A stretch of 64,000 bases of DNA. Origin: Aliivibrio sifiae (GTDB lineage: Bacteria > Pseudomonadota > Gammaproteobacteria > Enterobacterales > Vibrionaceae). The stretch lies in NCBI RefSeq assembly GCF_002954705.1, contig NZ_MSCO01000001.1, positions 1,155,493-1,219,492 on the forward strand, in the 5' to 3' direction. The position numbers and the translations under genes are program-made. A model generated the notes under the pieces. It had not been told where the DNA came from. It saw only the letters and a program-made list of their open reading frames with translations, and ran no database searches. Shown here one piece after another: positions 26,509-36,002 of the stretch. Every line of letters begins with the position of its first letter. Position 1 is the stretch's first letter.

Positions 26509-29500
26509 GAATTTTAAGCCTAAGTTTTTCAAATTTAAACTCATTAAAAGGTGAGTGGAAAATTGATTTCTCTGCTTCTCCCTTTGCTGAAAATGGATTG
26601 TTTGCGATTACAGGCCCAACAGGTGCAGGTAAAACGACAATTTTAGATGCGATCTGTTTAGCGCTTTATCATAAAACCCCTCGACTTGGTGGGATCTCAA
26701 CATCAAGCAATGAGATCATGACGCGTGGTACAGCGGAATGTTCTGCGGAAGTGGAGTTTGAAGTAAAAGGCAAAGCGTATCGTGCGTTTTGGAGTCAACG
26801 TCGTTCTCGTGGCAAGGTAGATGGAAACTTACAATCAGCAACAGTTGAGCTTGCTGAAGTCGATTCAGAGAAAGTATTAGCAACACAAGTCAAAAAGAAA
26901 GATGAGTTAATTAATTCGATTACGGGTTTAGATTTCTCTCGATTTACAAAATCTATGATGCTTTCTCAAGGTCAATTTGCGGCGTTTTTAAATGCCGATG
27001 CTAATGACCGCGCCGGTTTACTAGAAGAACTGACAGGCACTGAGATCTACGGTCAGATCTCAGAGAAGGTGCATGAGCATTACACCGCATCAAAGCAAAA
27101 ATTAGCGGAGCTTAAAGCCAAAGCGGAAGGGGTTGAGCTGCTTTCTGAAGAAAATAAGCAAGCATTAATCGACGAGCAAGCTGAACTGCAAGCCAATCAA
27201 CAGCAACAGCAAGCTCAACTTACAGATTGGCAAGCACATCTTGAGTGGTGGGTTGCAGAAGCGAAAAACCAACAACAGTGGCAGCAAGCGACTGAAAATA
27301 ACCAGTTCGCGTTAGATAAACAAAAACAAGCCAGCGCTCAATTGCACCGCCTAGCGCAAAGTGAGCCAGCAGAAAAACTGCGTACACCGTATCAATTATG
27401 GCAAGAAGCACAAACTCGCTTTGACGGTGTCGTAAAAGAGCTAACACTGACTGAGCAATTACATCATAAAACGTTAACTGATAAAGAAGCTATTGAGTTA
27501 ACTGTTACACAATTAAAACAAGTATTTGATAGCATTAAGGCTGAGAGTAAATCGTTAGAAATATTGATTAATGATTCAGTGCAACCACTTGATACTGCGA
27601 TTGCACAGTTAACTCAACAATCGCAAGAAAAGCAGCAACAGCTCACGCAAGTTAATACTCGTCTTCAAGATAGCAATAATAAACAACAATTATTAGAGGC
27701 ATCATTAACAGAGTTAACGTCTAAATTAACAGTACTGAATAGCTATGTAGAAACACATCAATCAGATTTGAATTTAGAGCGTTATTTAGGTCAATGGAAG
27801 ACTCAAGTTAGTTATATTTTACAGCAAGATAAAGAAACTGAATCTTTAGCTAATAAAGTAGATCAAGCCAATAAAATAGTCGCGGCTTTACTTGAGAGTG
27901 TAAATAAAAAAGATGCGGAACTAACGCAAGTTCAAAGCACATTAAATAATGAAACAGAAGTAACGAAAAACGCTGAACTTGTATTTAAACAGCAGCAAGA
28001 AAAAGGCACTGAAACGGAATTAACAGAGCAAATTAATGCACTTAATACTCGTCATCACTACCGTGTAGAGTTGAATCATACTAATAATGAGTTTTTACGT
28101 GCTGAAAAAGAGCAACAGACGTTAAGCGAAGCTCAAAAAGCGCAAAGTGAAACGATTCTAAAATTAGAAGCTCAGCGTGCTGATCTTATTATTGCCTGTA
28201 AGCAACAAGATCAACAAATCTTAGATTTAACGACGCTAATTGAGCAAGAAGGTGATCTGGTTAAGTATCGTGCTTTATTAGAAAAAGATCATGATTGTCC
28301 TTTGTGTGGCTCAACGCATCACCCGTTACTAGAAAAAGCGCAAACATTAGATATCAATGTAACGATACAGCGTAAAAAAGAGGCAGAACAAAAGCGAGTT
28401 GAGATTGTGGCGCAAGGTCAATCGGTACGTGAGCAGCTAGATTCATTAAAAGTAAAACAAGAGCACACCCAAACTCAATTAATTAAATGGCAACAAACGG
28501 CGGAAATGACCAAGCAACAATGGTCAGCATTAATGGAAGTAACGCAACTCACTTTAGCTTTGGGAGATACCAATGGTATTACTCAATTTATTACTGAATG
28601 TGAAGCGTCGTTACGCACTTTAAGTGAGCAGATAAAACAATTACGCCAAGCAGATGAAAAGCGCCGAGTTCAACAAACTCAATTACAACAATTTCAGCAT
28701 CGTCTTGATACGTTAAATAAAGATCTTAATTATGATCGTCAATCACATCAAGCTGCAACTCAGCAGCTGCAAGATGACAATCAAAAATTAGCCCAATTAC
28801 AACAACATCAAACAGAATTGAATCAACAGTTAACCACAGAGATTGAGCAAGCTGGGTTTAATGCCCCAGAGTTTACTCAAATTCAATCTTGGTTTGTGCA
28901 AAAAGAGCAAGATTTACAGCAAATCCAACAGCAAGTTGAAAATCGTCAAGCACTGCTTCAACAGCAGCAAAAAATGCAAAGTGATCAGGGTCATCTCGCA
29001 GAGCAGTTAGAAGATCTAAACTCTCAGCAGCAGGTTTCTCAAACTGAAGTGCAAAGATTAGCGAGTGAGTTGGAACAACACCAGCAAAAACGGACTGAGT
29101 TATTTGGTACACAAGAGATCAGAACAGCGCGCACTCTCATGGCTGAAAAGCTGACGGTATCAGAGCAAAACTATCACGCTGAAGAACAAAAATCACAAGC
29201 ATTAGTACAAGAACTTGCGGCTTTAGATGGCAAACTAAATAACCTTAAAGAGAATCATGTAAGCAGTAAAAAGCTATCAGTGGAGCGTTCTGATGTATGG
29301 AAAGACGCTTTATTACAGAGCCCATTTGAAACGCTTGAGTTATTCCAAGCGGCGTTGATTTCAGAAGACGATCGCCAACAATTATTAAGCTTAAAAACGG
29401 AAATACAACAAGCGATTGAGCGAACTGGCGCTTTGCTAGAGAGTGCACAGCAAATCAAAGAACACCATTATCAAGCGCCAAAAGCAGCAGAGTGGCAATT

Positions 29501-30185
29501 AATGCCAAAAGAAGTGGTTGAGGCTGAGTTAGCCCAAGTGAAATCTCAATCTGAGACGTTAGTGAAGCGTGAAGGTGAAATAGCTCAAGCATTACGTTCA
29601 GACAGCGAGCGTAAAACCAATCAAAAAGCCTTGTTTGAAGCGATTGAAGCATATCAATCAGAATACGATGATATTCAATATCTACACTCATTAATTGGTT
29701 CGCAAAAAGGCGATAAATTCCGTAAATTTGCCCAAGGGTTAACGTTAGAGAACTTGGTGTATTTAGCCAATAAGCAGTTAGCTCGTTTGCATGGCCGCTA
29801 TGAACTTAAACGTAAAGCAAGTGATGGATTAGAGCTGCAAGTATTGGATACATGGCAGGGTGATGTAGTTCGTGATACTAAAACATTATCTGGTGGTGAA
29901 AGTTTCTTAGTGAGCTTGGCGCTTGCATTGGCACTTTCTGATCTGGTTAGTCACAAAACAAGCATTGATTCACTGTTCTTAGATGAAGGGTTTGGTACGC
30001 TAGACAGTGAAACGTTAGACATGGCGCTTGATGCATTAGATAACTTAAATGCATCAGGGAAAATGATTGGTGTGATAAGCCACATCGAAGCGATGAAAGA
30101 ACGTATTCCAGTCCAAATAAAAGTCACCAGACGCAGTGGTTTAGGCGTGAGTGAGCTAGAAAAACAATATAAAAAAGTCAGTTAA
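26505..30185 (+). CDS. sbcC: SbcCD nuclease subunit C (SMC-like ATPase)
   Basis: SbcC is a Rad50-type ATPase that forms a complex with SbcD. The 1226-residue protein has an N-terminal Walker A (GPTGAGKTT, near 38-46), two long Gln/Glu-rich coiled-coil arms (about 190-580 and 640-1070) and a zinc-hook CPLC at 598-601 in the middle. The C-terminal ABC signature LSGGESFLVSLALALAL and the Walker B LFLDEGFGTLD follow. The coiled coils are extremely glutamine-rich. It shares a 4-base overlap with sbcD. Confidence 0.95.
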   Translation: MRILSLSFSNLNSLKGEWKIDFSASPFAENGLFAITGPTGAGKTTILDAICLALYHKTPRLGGISTSSNEIMTRGTAECSAEVEFEVKGKAYRAFWSQRRSRGKVDGNLQSATVELAEVDSEKVLATQVKKKDELINSITGLDFSRFTKSMMLSQGQFAAFLNADANDRAGLLEELTGTEIYGQISEKVHEHYTASKQKLAELKAKAEGVELLSEENKQALIDEQAELQANQQQQQAQLTDWQAHLEWWVAEAKNQQQWQQATENNQFALDKQKQASAQLHRLAQSEPAEKLRTPYQLWQEAQTRFDGVVKELTLTEQLHHKTLTDKEAIELTVTQLKQVFDSIKAESKSLEILINDSVQPLDTAIAQLTQQSQEKQQQLTQVNTRLQDSNNKQQLLEASLTELTSKLTVLNSYVETHQSDLNLERYLGQWKTQVSYILQQDKETESLANKVDQANKIVAALLESVNKKDAELTQVQSTLNNETEVTKNAELVFKQQQEKGTETELTEQINALNTRHHYRVELNHTNNEFLRAEKEQQTLSEAQKAQSETILKLEAQRADLIIACKQQDQQILDLTTLIEQEGDLVKYRALLEKDHDCPLCGSTHHPLLEKAQTLDINVTIQRKKEAEQKRVEIVAQGQSVREQLDSLKVKQEHTQTQLIKWQQTAEMTKQQWSALMEVTQLTLALGDTNGITQFITECEASLRTLSEQIKQLRQADEKRRVQQTQLQQFQHRLDTLNKDLNYDRQSHQAATQQLQDDNQKLAQLQQHQTELNQQLTTEIEQAGFNAPEFTQIQSWFVQKEQDLQQIQQQVENRQALLQQQQKMQSDQGHLAEQLEDLNSQQQVSQTEVQRLASELEQHQQKRTELFGTQEIRTARTLMAEKLTVSEQNYHAEEQKSQALVQELAALDGKLNNLKENHVSSKKLSVERSDVWKDALLQSPFETLELFQAALISEDDRQQLLSLKTEIQQAIERTGALLESAQQIKEHHYQAPKAAEWQLMPKEVVEAELAQVKSQSETLVKREGEIAQALRSDSERKTNQKALFEAIEAYQSEYDDIQYLHSLIGSQKGDKFRKFAQGLTLENLVYLANKQLARLHGRYELKRKASDGLELQVLDTWQGDVVRDTKTLSGGESFLVSLALALALSDLVSHKTSIDSLFLDEGFGTLDSETLDMALDALDNLNASGKMIGVISHIEAMKERIPVQIKVTRRSGLGVSELEKQYKKVS

Positions 30186-30221
30186 TTTTGCACAATGTAA
30201 TGCAGTAAAAAGGAATTTAAA

Positions 30222-30707
30222 ATGGGAAAAACAAAACGAGAAATAACATTACGCTTTTTAGCTGAACCTGGGGATGTGAACTTTGGTGGTAAAGTTCACG
30301 GTGGTGCAGTGATGAAATGGATCGATTTAGCCGCTTATGCATCATCGGCAGGGTGGAGTGGTAAATATTGCATTACTGCATACGCAGGAGGCATTCGTTT
30401 TGTTGAGCCTATTTTTGTTGGCAACCTTGTGGAAGTGACAGGTAAAGTCATTTATACCGGAACATCGTCTATGCATATTGCTATTGATGTGCAAGCAAGT
30501 GACCCTAAAGAGCAGAATAATCGCTTAACGACGCATTGTATCGTTATCATGGTGGCGGTTGATGGCAACGGCAAACCGACGTCAGTCCCTGAGTGGATAC
30601 CAGAGACAGAAGAAGACATTAAGCTAAGGGATTCGGCAATCAAGCTAATGAATATGCGTAAAGAAATTGGCGAAGAGATGGAAGCGCATGTTCAATATCT
30701 AAAATAA
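30222..30707 (+). CDS. Acyl-CoA thioesterase, hotdog fold (YciA-like)
   Basis: The 161-residue protein belongs to the hotdog acyl-CoA thioesterases, which hydrolyse acyl-CoA to free acid and CoA. Family features are the N-terminal FLAEPGDVNFGGKVHGGAVMKW, in which the active-site Asn lies before the helix, and the following strands. AAAAGGAAT precedes the ATG at good spacing. It follows sbcC by 36 bases and might be read through from it, although no functional link is expected. The acyl chain preference cannot be deduced. Confidence 0.87.
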   Translation: MGKTKREITLRFLAEPGDVNFGGKVHGGAVMKWIDLAAYASSAGWSGKYCITAYAGGIRFVEPIFVGNLVEVTGKVIYTGTSSMHIAIDVQASDPKEQNNRLTTHCIVIMVAVDGNGKPTSVPEWIPETEEDIKLRDSAIKLMNMRKEIGEEMEAHVQYLK

Positions 30708-30741
30708 CGCTATATTTATTATTACTCTTTATATAAATAAG

Positions 30742-30769
30742 ATGGTGGTTATGGTGGTTATGGTGGGTT
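30742..30769. repeat. Short tandem repeat, 9-base unit x3
   Basis: ATGGTGGTT occurs twice, followed by ATGGTGGGTT, in the gap between the thioesterase and MATE genes. No function is apparent. Confidence 0.6.
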
Positions 30770-30890
30770 GTCATAGTAATGTCAAGGTTCATATTCTTGC
30801 AATCGACCTAACTCTTTTTATACCTACTTATGAGTGTTCTTGCGATTTTCGATACACTTAATTCACAGTTTAAATTTAGTGGTAGAGAGT

Positions 30891-32288
30891 GTGAAAGAAG
30901 TAAGCCCAAGTCTAATTCGTAACGTTTATAATCATGCTAATGGTGACTTTTTCCGCCGTCTCCTTTTGATTGCCATTCCTATTACTCTTCAAAGTATTCT
31001 CTTATCCAGTAAAAGCTTAATTGACGTTTTTATGCTCGGGCAACTTTCAGAAGCTGATATTGCTGCGGTTGGTGTTGCTAGTCGAGCTATCTTCTTTACC
31101 ACGATTATATTAACGGGGGTAGCAACGACAGGCGCGCTATTAGCTGCTCAGCACTGGGGAGCAAAAGACAATAAAGGATTACGAGAAACTACGGCACTAA
31201 CTTGGCTAACCTCAACGATTGGTGCGTTAATTATTATTGCTATTTTGCAATTTAGTGCTGAGATGGTAATGGGATTAGCGTCATCTGATTTTCTCGTCAT
31301 TGGATTGGGTGCTGAATACATACGGATTACTAGCTGGAGTATGCTCGCTATTGCTTTTAGTGCGAGTTTAGGCGCGAGTTTTCGGTCCATTCAAAAGCCA
31401 GGTGTTAGCACTTTTTTTAGCTCAATAGGGATTGTCAGTAATATCTTATTAAACTGGGTACTCATATTTGGTCATTTAGGTTTTCCTTCGTTGGGCATAA
31501 AAGGGGCTGCGATAGCGACAGTAATTAGCTCTCTTATCGAAATTACTCTCTTTTATGGTTATTTGGTTTATCAAAAGCACCTTTTAAGATTTACAGTCAC
31601 TGACATTATCGCTAGTGCAAGTCTTGATAAAATAACGCCATTTATTCGTTTAGCTATTCCTACGACAACCAATTTTCTTTTATGGGCGGGAGGGTTATTT
31701 GCGTATACCGCTATTATGGGACAGACAGGAACGGAAGGTTTAGCTGCGTTTGCTGTTGTTACCCCTATTGAAGTGGTTTCTCTAAGCTTTTTAATGGGTA
31801 TTGCAAATGCTTCTGGGGTACTTGTTGGAAATCATATTGGCGCAAAAGAATATGATAAGGTTTATTACCAAGCGATATTAATGATGATGGTTGGTTTTAC
31901 TGTAACCTTAATGGTATCAATCGCTCTTTATTTTTCAAAAGAAGGCATTTTAGATCTGTTTACGGCATTAACAGTGGATACCAGAGATCTTGCAGATACA
32001 TTCTTATCTATTTTGTGTGTAGGCATTATGCTTCGTTCTATTCCTACGACGCTAGTTGTCGGTATTTTAAGAGCGGGTGGTGACGTTAAGTTTTGCCTTT
32101 ATCAGGATATGCTTACTCAATGGTTTTTCGGTATTCCAATAGCAGCATTCGGGGCAATCTATTTTGGTTACTCTGCGGAAATTGTATACTGTTTATTTTT
32201 TCTAGAAACATTATTTAAATGGTTTGCCTGTATCTATCGTTTAAAAAGTAAGAAATGGATAAATAACCTAGTTGAGAAAGAGACATAG
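30891..32288 (+). CDS. MATE-family multidrug/toxin exporter
   Basis: This twelve-helix inner-membrane exporter of the MATE family uses a sodium or proton gradient to expel drugs or metabolites. The hallmark helices are visible from residue 20 on (LLLIAIPITLQSILL, SLIDVFMLGQLS, AAVGVASRA), with a second half-repeat from TPFIRLAIPTTTNF. I prefer the GTG at 30891, preceded by GGTAGAGA, giving 465 residues, the usual size. An upstream in-frame GTG at 30834 would add 19 residues that do not resemble the family. The substrate is unknown. Confidence 0.85.
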   Translation: MKEVSPSLIRNVYNHANGDFFRRLLLIAIPITLQSILLSSKSLIDVFMLGQLSEADIAAVGVASRAIFFTTIILTGVATTGALLAAQHWGAKDNKGLRETTALTWLTSTIGALIIIAILQFSAEMVMGLASSDFLVIGLGAEYIRITSWSMLAIAFSASLGASFRSIQKPGVSTFFSSIGIVSNILLNWVLIFGHLGFPSLGIKGAAIATVISSLIEITLFYGYLVYQKHLLRFTVTDIIASASLDKITPFIRLAIPTTTNFLLWAGGLFAYTAIMGQTGTEGLAAFAVVTPIEVVSLSFLMGIANASGVLVGNHIGAKEYDKVYYQAILMMMVGFTVTLMVSIALYFSKEGILDLFTALTVDTRDLADTFLSILCVGIMLRSIPTTLVVGILRAGGDVKFCLYQDMLTQWFFGIPIAAFGAIYFGYSAEIVYCLFFLETLFKWFACIYRLKSKKWINNLVEKET

Positions 32289-32339
32289 AAAAAAGTTGTG
32301 CCTTAAGGGGTTGCATTGAAAGCCTCAGGATATAAAATG

Positions 32340-32394
32340 GATCGGACTACTATATGGGTAGTTCGATCAGTAAAGGACTTACTGACGTTTTATT
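32340..32394 (+). promoter_or_regulatory. Paired hairpins in the leader of the aromatic permease genes
   Basis: GATCGGACTAC pairs with GTAGTTCGATC (one G-U pair) around a 7-base loop at 32340-32368. A small hairpin AGTAA-AGGAC-TTACT (32369-32383) and GACGTTTTATT follow directly. This could be a terminator for the MATE gene or the 5' part of a structured leader for the next gene. Confidence 0.5.
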
Positions 32395-32424
32395 AAATGG
32401 AATGTGACTAATTAGGATATACAC

Positions 32425-32589
32425 ATGATTTTCCAGCTAACATCAGGCCCATTATTGGAGCCTACAGAAGGTTCACCACACGCGATTTGTTCTACATCGA
32501 CAGCAATGACTTCTTCACGCTTCCTTTCTTCTCAGTTTCTTGCGTTTCGTTTCCTCTCGTATTTTCGATTTCTCCGTTTTTATTCGTAA
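32425..32589 (+). CDS. Candidate leader peptide, Phe/Tyr-rich, 54 codons
   Basis: The short ORF starts at an ATG preceded by TAGGAT at 7-base spacing and ends with TAA 113 bases before the aromatic permease gene. Its last 22 residues contain seven Phe and two Tyr (for example FLSYFRFLRFYS). No other features are seen. Such composition in front of an aromatic amino-acid transporter suggests an attenuation leader peptide, like pheL in principle. The region is pyrimidine-rich and G-poor on the coding strand, which by itself favours Phe, Leu and Ser codons, so chance composition is the main alternative. It matches no known leader that I recall. Confidence 0.45.
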   Translation: MIFQLTSGPLLEPTEGSPHAICSTSTAMTSSRFLSSQFLAFRFLSYFRFLRFYS

Positions 32590-32702
32590 TTAATCAGCTC
32601 TAATTTCAACCGTATTACCCTGTTTATGGTGTTTTTGTATGTGTTGAATTTGACAAAAATTAAAACTAAAGCTCAAACTCGAATGAAAATGAAGGAAAAA
32701 TA

Positions 32703-33857
32703 ATGAATTTAAAATTAATCGGCAGTTCACTTATTATCTCTGGTACCGCTCTTGGTGCTGGTATGCTCGCAATTCCAATGGTGTTGGCTCAATTTGGCCT
32801 ACTATGGGGAACTGCGTTAATGTTGTTTATCTTTATTGGGACAACTTATGCCGCTTTACTGCTATTAGAAGCAAGTATTAATGTCGGTGGTGGTTTAGGG
32901 ATGAACACCATTGCACGTAAAAGTTTAGGTAAAGGTGGGCAATTGGTCACTAATGGCTTGTTGTACGCTTTATTGATCTGTCTCTTAATGGCTTATATCC
33001 TTGGGGCAGGGGATTTACTGAATAAATTACTGCGTAATGTCGGTCTTAATTTATCTTTAGTTCAAAGCCAAGTTGCGTTTACTTTAGTTGCCGGCGTTAT
33101 TGTTGCATCAGGCACTGCAGTTATTGATAAATTAAACCGCGTTCTTTTTGCTGTTATGTTACTAATGCTTTTACTTACATTGGTATTTTTAGTACCAGGT
33201 ATTTCATTAGATAACTTAACTCAAGTATCAAACTCAAGCGGTTCTGAATTAATTAAAACCAGTGCGATCATTTTCACTAGTTTTGGCTTTATGGTCGTGA
33301 TCCCATCTTTAGTTTCTTATAATCATGAAGCGACACCAAAGCAATTGAGAAATATGGTGATTATTGGGTCAACTATCCCACTCGTGTGCTATTTAGTATG
33401 GTTGTATGCGGTGGTTGGTAATTTAACGCCAGAACAAATCACGCATTTCTCTAACGTATCAGAATTAATTTCAGTATTTAGTGCTGATCATGCATTTATC
33501 AATTTAGTACTTTCTAGTTTTACCGGCCTTGCATTATTAACGTCTTTCTTAGGTGTGGCGATGGCTTTGTTTACTCAAAATGAAGATATGTTTAAACAAA
33601 ATAAAGTAGTGACTTATGTGATAAGTTTTATCTTACCGTTATTGGGTGCGGTTTTTGCTGCAGATCAATTTTTATCCGTACTAAGTTACGCTGGAATTAT
33701 CTTAGTATTTTTAGCGGTTTTTGTGCCTTTAGGTATGGTTGCTAAATTAAGACAAGTAGAAAACCAAGACAGAAGTTATGTAGCAGAAGGTGGTGCAGTA
33801 ATGCTTATTTTCTCTTTTATTTTTGGCACTTTTTTATTGGTTTCTCAAATTATTTAG
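32703..33857 (+). CDS. Aromatic amino-acid permease, TyrP/Mtr/TnaB family (copy 1)
   Basis: A 384-residue, eleven-helix inner-membrane permease of the hydroxy/aromatic amino acid family, importing tyrosine, tryptophan or phenylalanine with protons. The N-terminal signature GTALGAGMLAIPMV (15-28) and the central FTSFGFMVVIPSLV-type motif are present. It is followed 99 bases later by a close paralogue in the same direction. AAGGAAAAATA supports the ATG. It is TyrP-like in style, but the exact amino acid cannot be read from the sequence. The leader upstream may regulate it. Confidence 0.88.
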   Translation: MNLKLIGSSLIISGTALGAGMLAIPMVLAQFGLLWGTALMLFIFIGTTYAALLLLEASINVGGGLGMNTIARKSLGKGGQLVTNGLLYALLICLLMAYILGAGDLLNKLLRNVGLNLSLVQSQVAFTLVAGVIVASGTAVIDKLNRVLFAVMLLMLLLTLVFLVPGISLDNLTQVSNSSGSELIKTSAIIFTSFGFMVVIPSLVSYNHEATPKQLRNMVIIGSTIPLVCYLVWLYAVVGNLTPEQITHFSNVSELISVFSADHAFINLVLSSFTGLALLTSFLGVAMALFTQNEDMFKQNKVVTYVISFILPLLGAVFAADQFLSVLSYAGIILVFLAVFVPLGMVAKLRQVENQDRSYVAEGGAVMLIFSFIFGTFLLVSQII

Positions 33858-33883
33858 TTACCGACTCTAAAGTTAATATATTG

Positions 33884-33908
33884 GTGCTCTATGTTACAGG
33901 TAGAGCAC
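33884..33908 (+). promoter_or_regulatory. Perfect hairpin between the two permease genes
   Basis: GTGCTCTA pairs with TAGAGCAC around a 9-base loop, 27 bases after the first permease stop. The T-tract is weak (ATACTTTACTCTTT). It may be an attenuator or an mRNA processing site between the two genes. Confidence 0.5.
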
Positions 33909-33956
33909 ATACTTTACTCTTTATGGGTAATCATTTTCACGAAATAAGAATACACG

Positions 33957-35123
33957 ATGAATTTTAAATTATTTGGCAGTGCATTAATCCTTTCAGGTAC
34001 TGCTCTTGGCGCTGGAATGTTAGCTATTCCTATGGTATTGGCGCAATTCGGATTATTTTATAGCACCTTATTAATGTTAGTTATTTGTGCAGGGACCACT
34101 TATTCAGCGCTATTACTAACAGAGGCGTGTTCAAAAACTGAGTTAGCATTTGGTATTAATACCGTTGCAAATAGAACCTTAGGCAAGGGTGGTCAGATTA
34201 TCACTAATGCTTTGTTTTATTTGCTGCTTATCTGTATGTTGATTGCCTATATTTTAGGAGCAGCAGATCTTTTAAAACGCATACTTACCATATTTGATAT
34301 TGAGATGAGTATAGAAGTTGCACAAATTGGCTTTACACTTGTTGCAAGTATGTTTGTGGTATGCGGTACTCAAATTATAGATAAGCTTAATCGTGTTTTA
34401 TTCTTATTTATGGTATCTATGTTAGCGATTACATTGGTGATTTTAGTTCCTGGTATTTCATCAGATAATTTAATGCAAGTAACGAATACCGATAGTGGAA
34501 TGTTATTCAATACAAGCACTATTTTGTTTACCAGTTTTGCATCAATGCCTGTGATACCGTCGCTTGTAACTTATAATAAAGAAGCCACAAGTAAACAGTT
34601 AAGAAATATGATTATCCTAGGTTCTATCATTCCACTGATCTGCTATTTAGTTTGGCTATATGCAGTTGTTGGGAACTTAAACGCTGATGAGCTTACTCAC
34701 TTTTCTAATATCTCAGATTTAATTCAAACATTTAGTGCGAAAAATGAATACATTGAAATAATCCTTTCGATCTTTACTTCTCTGGCTCTGCTAACATCGT
34801 TTTTGGGTGTGGCAATGGCTCTTTATAATCAAAATAAAGACATGATTTCACATAATAAAATAGTGACGTATGTAAGTACTTTTATTTTGCCATTATTGGG
34901 TGCAAGCCTTGCTGCGGATCAGTTTCTATCAGTGCTTGGTTATGCAGGAGTCATCCTTGTTTTCTTAGCTATTTTTATTCCATTAGCCATGGTGATAGCG
35001 TTAAGAAAGAAAAACAAAAATACGGCTGAATTATCTATTCATACGTATGAAGCTGAGGGTGGAAAAATAGCTTTAGGGCTGACGTTAATGTTTGGTCTTT
35101 TATTATTAATTAGCCAAGTTTAA
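33957..35123 (+). CDS. Aromatic amino-acid permease, TyrP/Mtr/TnaB family (copy 2)
   Basis: The 388-residue protein is a tandem paralogue of the preceding permease, with the same N-terminal signature GTALGAGMLAIPMVLAQFG and matching helices throughout (DQFLSVLGYAGVILVFLAIF near the end). Differences cluster in loops and in the 30-90 and C-terminal regions, so it may differ in affinity or substrate. The upstream gap of 99 bases carries a hairpin but only a weak ribosome site (AATAAGAATACACG). Gene duplication is clear; the specificity of either copy is unknown. Confidence 0.88.
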   Translation: MNFKLFGSALILSGTALGAGMLAIPMVLAQFGLFYSTLLMLVICAGTTYSALLLTEACSKTELAFGINTVANRTLGKGGQIITNALFYLLLICMLIAYILGAADLLKRILTIFDIEMSIEVAQIGFTLVASMFVVCGTQIIDKLNRVLFLFMVSMLAITLVILVPGISSDNLMQVTNTDSGMLFNTSTILFTSFASMPVIPSLVTYNKEATSKQLRNMIILGSIIPLICYLVWLYAVVGNLNADELTHFSNISDLIQTFSAKNEYIEIILSIFTSLALLTSFLGVAMALYNQNKDMISHNKIVTYVSTFILPLLGASLAADQFLSVLGYAGVILVFLAIFIPLAMVIALRKKNKNTAELSIHTYEAEGGKIALGLTLMFGLLLLISQV

Positions 35124-35192
35124 TAGAAATTATGATCTAATCCTCTACAGTTAACGTAAGATATAATGTGTTTTTTGTAGAGGGTCAGAAAA

Positions 35193-35552
35193 ATGAAAAT
35201 ATTAATTGTCAGTATTGCTGCTTTATTACTTGCAGCGTGTTCATCTACTCCTCCACCAACATCAATGTTAGACAGTGATTGGCAACAATTTGGTTATGAC
35301 AGAGCGATTAAAGGGCTAATTGTTCAGTCTGATTCGAAACTAAATAATTTACTGACTGGTAGCGAGTTAAAAGAAAATAACTATCAAGCCTACCTTATGG
35401 GTTACAAAAACGGTCAAACAGAGTACTGTGAACAAAGTGCTTATATACTAGGTGTTGTAGGTAAACCATATAATGGTATTTGTGACCAAATTGATTGGAC
35501 ATTTAGTCAAGATTACAACAGCGGTAGACACTCAACTGCTGGTGGAATGTAA
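35193..35552 (+). CDS. DUF2799 family lipoprotein (copy 1)
   Basis: The 119-residue protein has a lipoprotein signal peptide with the lipobox LLAAC, Cys at residue 16. The mature domain follows the DUF2799 pattern: SDWQQFGYDRAIKG, then YLMGYKNGQTEYC and YILG-GKPYNGIC, with two conserved cysteines after the lipid Cys. Ser at +2 predicts outer-membrane sorting. The function is unknown. Two paralogues are at 35643 and 43671. It has its own promoter-like gap upstream. Confidence 0.85.
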   Translation: MKILIVSIAALLLAACSSTPPPTSMLDSDWQQFGYDRAIKGLIVQSDSKLNNLLTGSELKENNYQAYLMGYKNGQTEYCEQSAYILGVVGKPYNGICDQIDWTFSQDYNSGRHSTAGGM

Positions 35553-35642
35553 TTTATACTAATCTGATTGAGTAAGCACTTATTAGGATTTGTATTCAAT
35601 ATTCCACATCATTGGATAAATATATAATAAGAGGGTAGTGAC

Positions 35643-36002
35643 ATGAGAAAGATATTAATTGCTGTAGTTTCACTTTTTCTAGCAGCTTGTTCAAGTATGG
35701 CACCATTAACGTCTACACAAGACAGTGATTGGGGTACTTATGGTTTAGAAAGAGGCGAAAAAGGCTGGAATTTTGAATCTAAAGAGCAAATAGTCGAACT
35801 TTTAGATGGCAAAGAATTTAAGGTGTCTAATTATGACGCATACGTTGCAGGGTACAATAAAGGCTTACAAGAGTATTGTGGACAAGACGCGTTTGAATTA
35901 GGAGCTAAAGGAGGTATTTATACTGGAGTTTGTGACAGTATTGATGAAAACTTTAAGTTTGAGTACCTAAGAGGCTACCATTCAGAAGCGGATAAGATGT
36001 AA
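35643..36002 (+). CDS. DUF2799 family lipoprotein (copy 2)
   Basis: The 119-residue paralogue of the preceding gene has the lipobox LAAC (Cys16), followed by SDWGTYGLERGEKG, YVAGYNKGLQEYC and GGIYTGVC. Cysteine spacing is conserved relative to copy 1. GAGGGTAG lies before the ATG. Its stop codon is fused to the left end of a MITE-like repeat (36002-36163), which therefore forms its 3' untranslated region. The function is unknown. Confidence 0.85.
   Translation: MRKILIAVVSLFLAACSSMAPLTSTQDSDWGTYGLERGEKGWNFESKEQIVELLDGKEFKVSNYDAYVAGYNKGLQEYCGQDAFELGAKGGIYTGVCDSIDENFKFEYLRGYHSEADKM

Noticed and set aside
30742-30769. ATGGTGGTT triplet repeat as a possible CRISPR or phase-variable tract
   Set aside because: Only three adjacent 9-base units without spacers, outside any gene and too far from the MATE start to affect translation.
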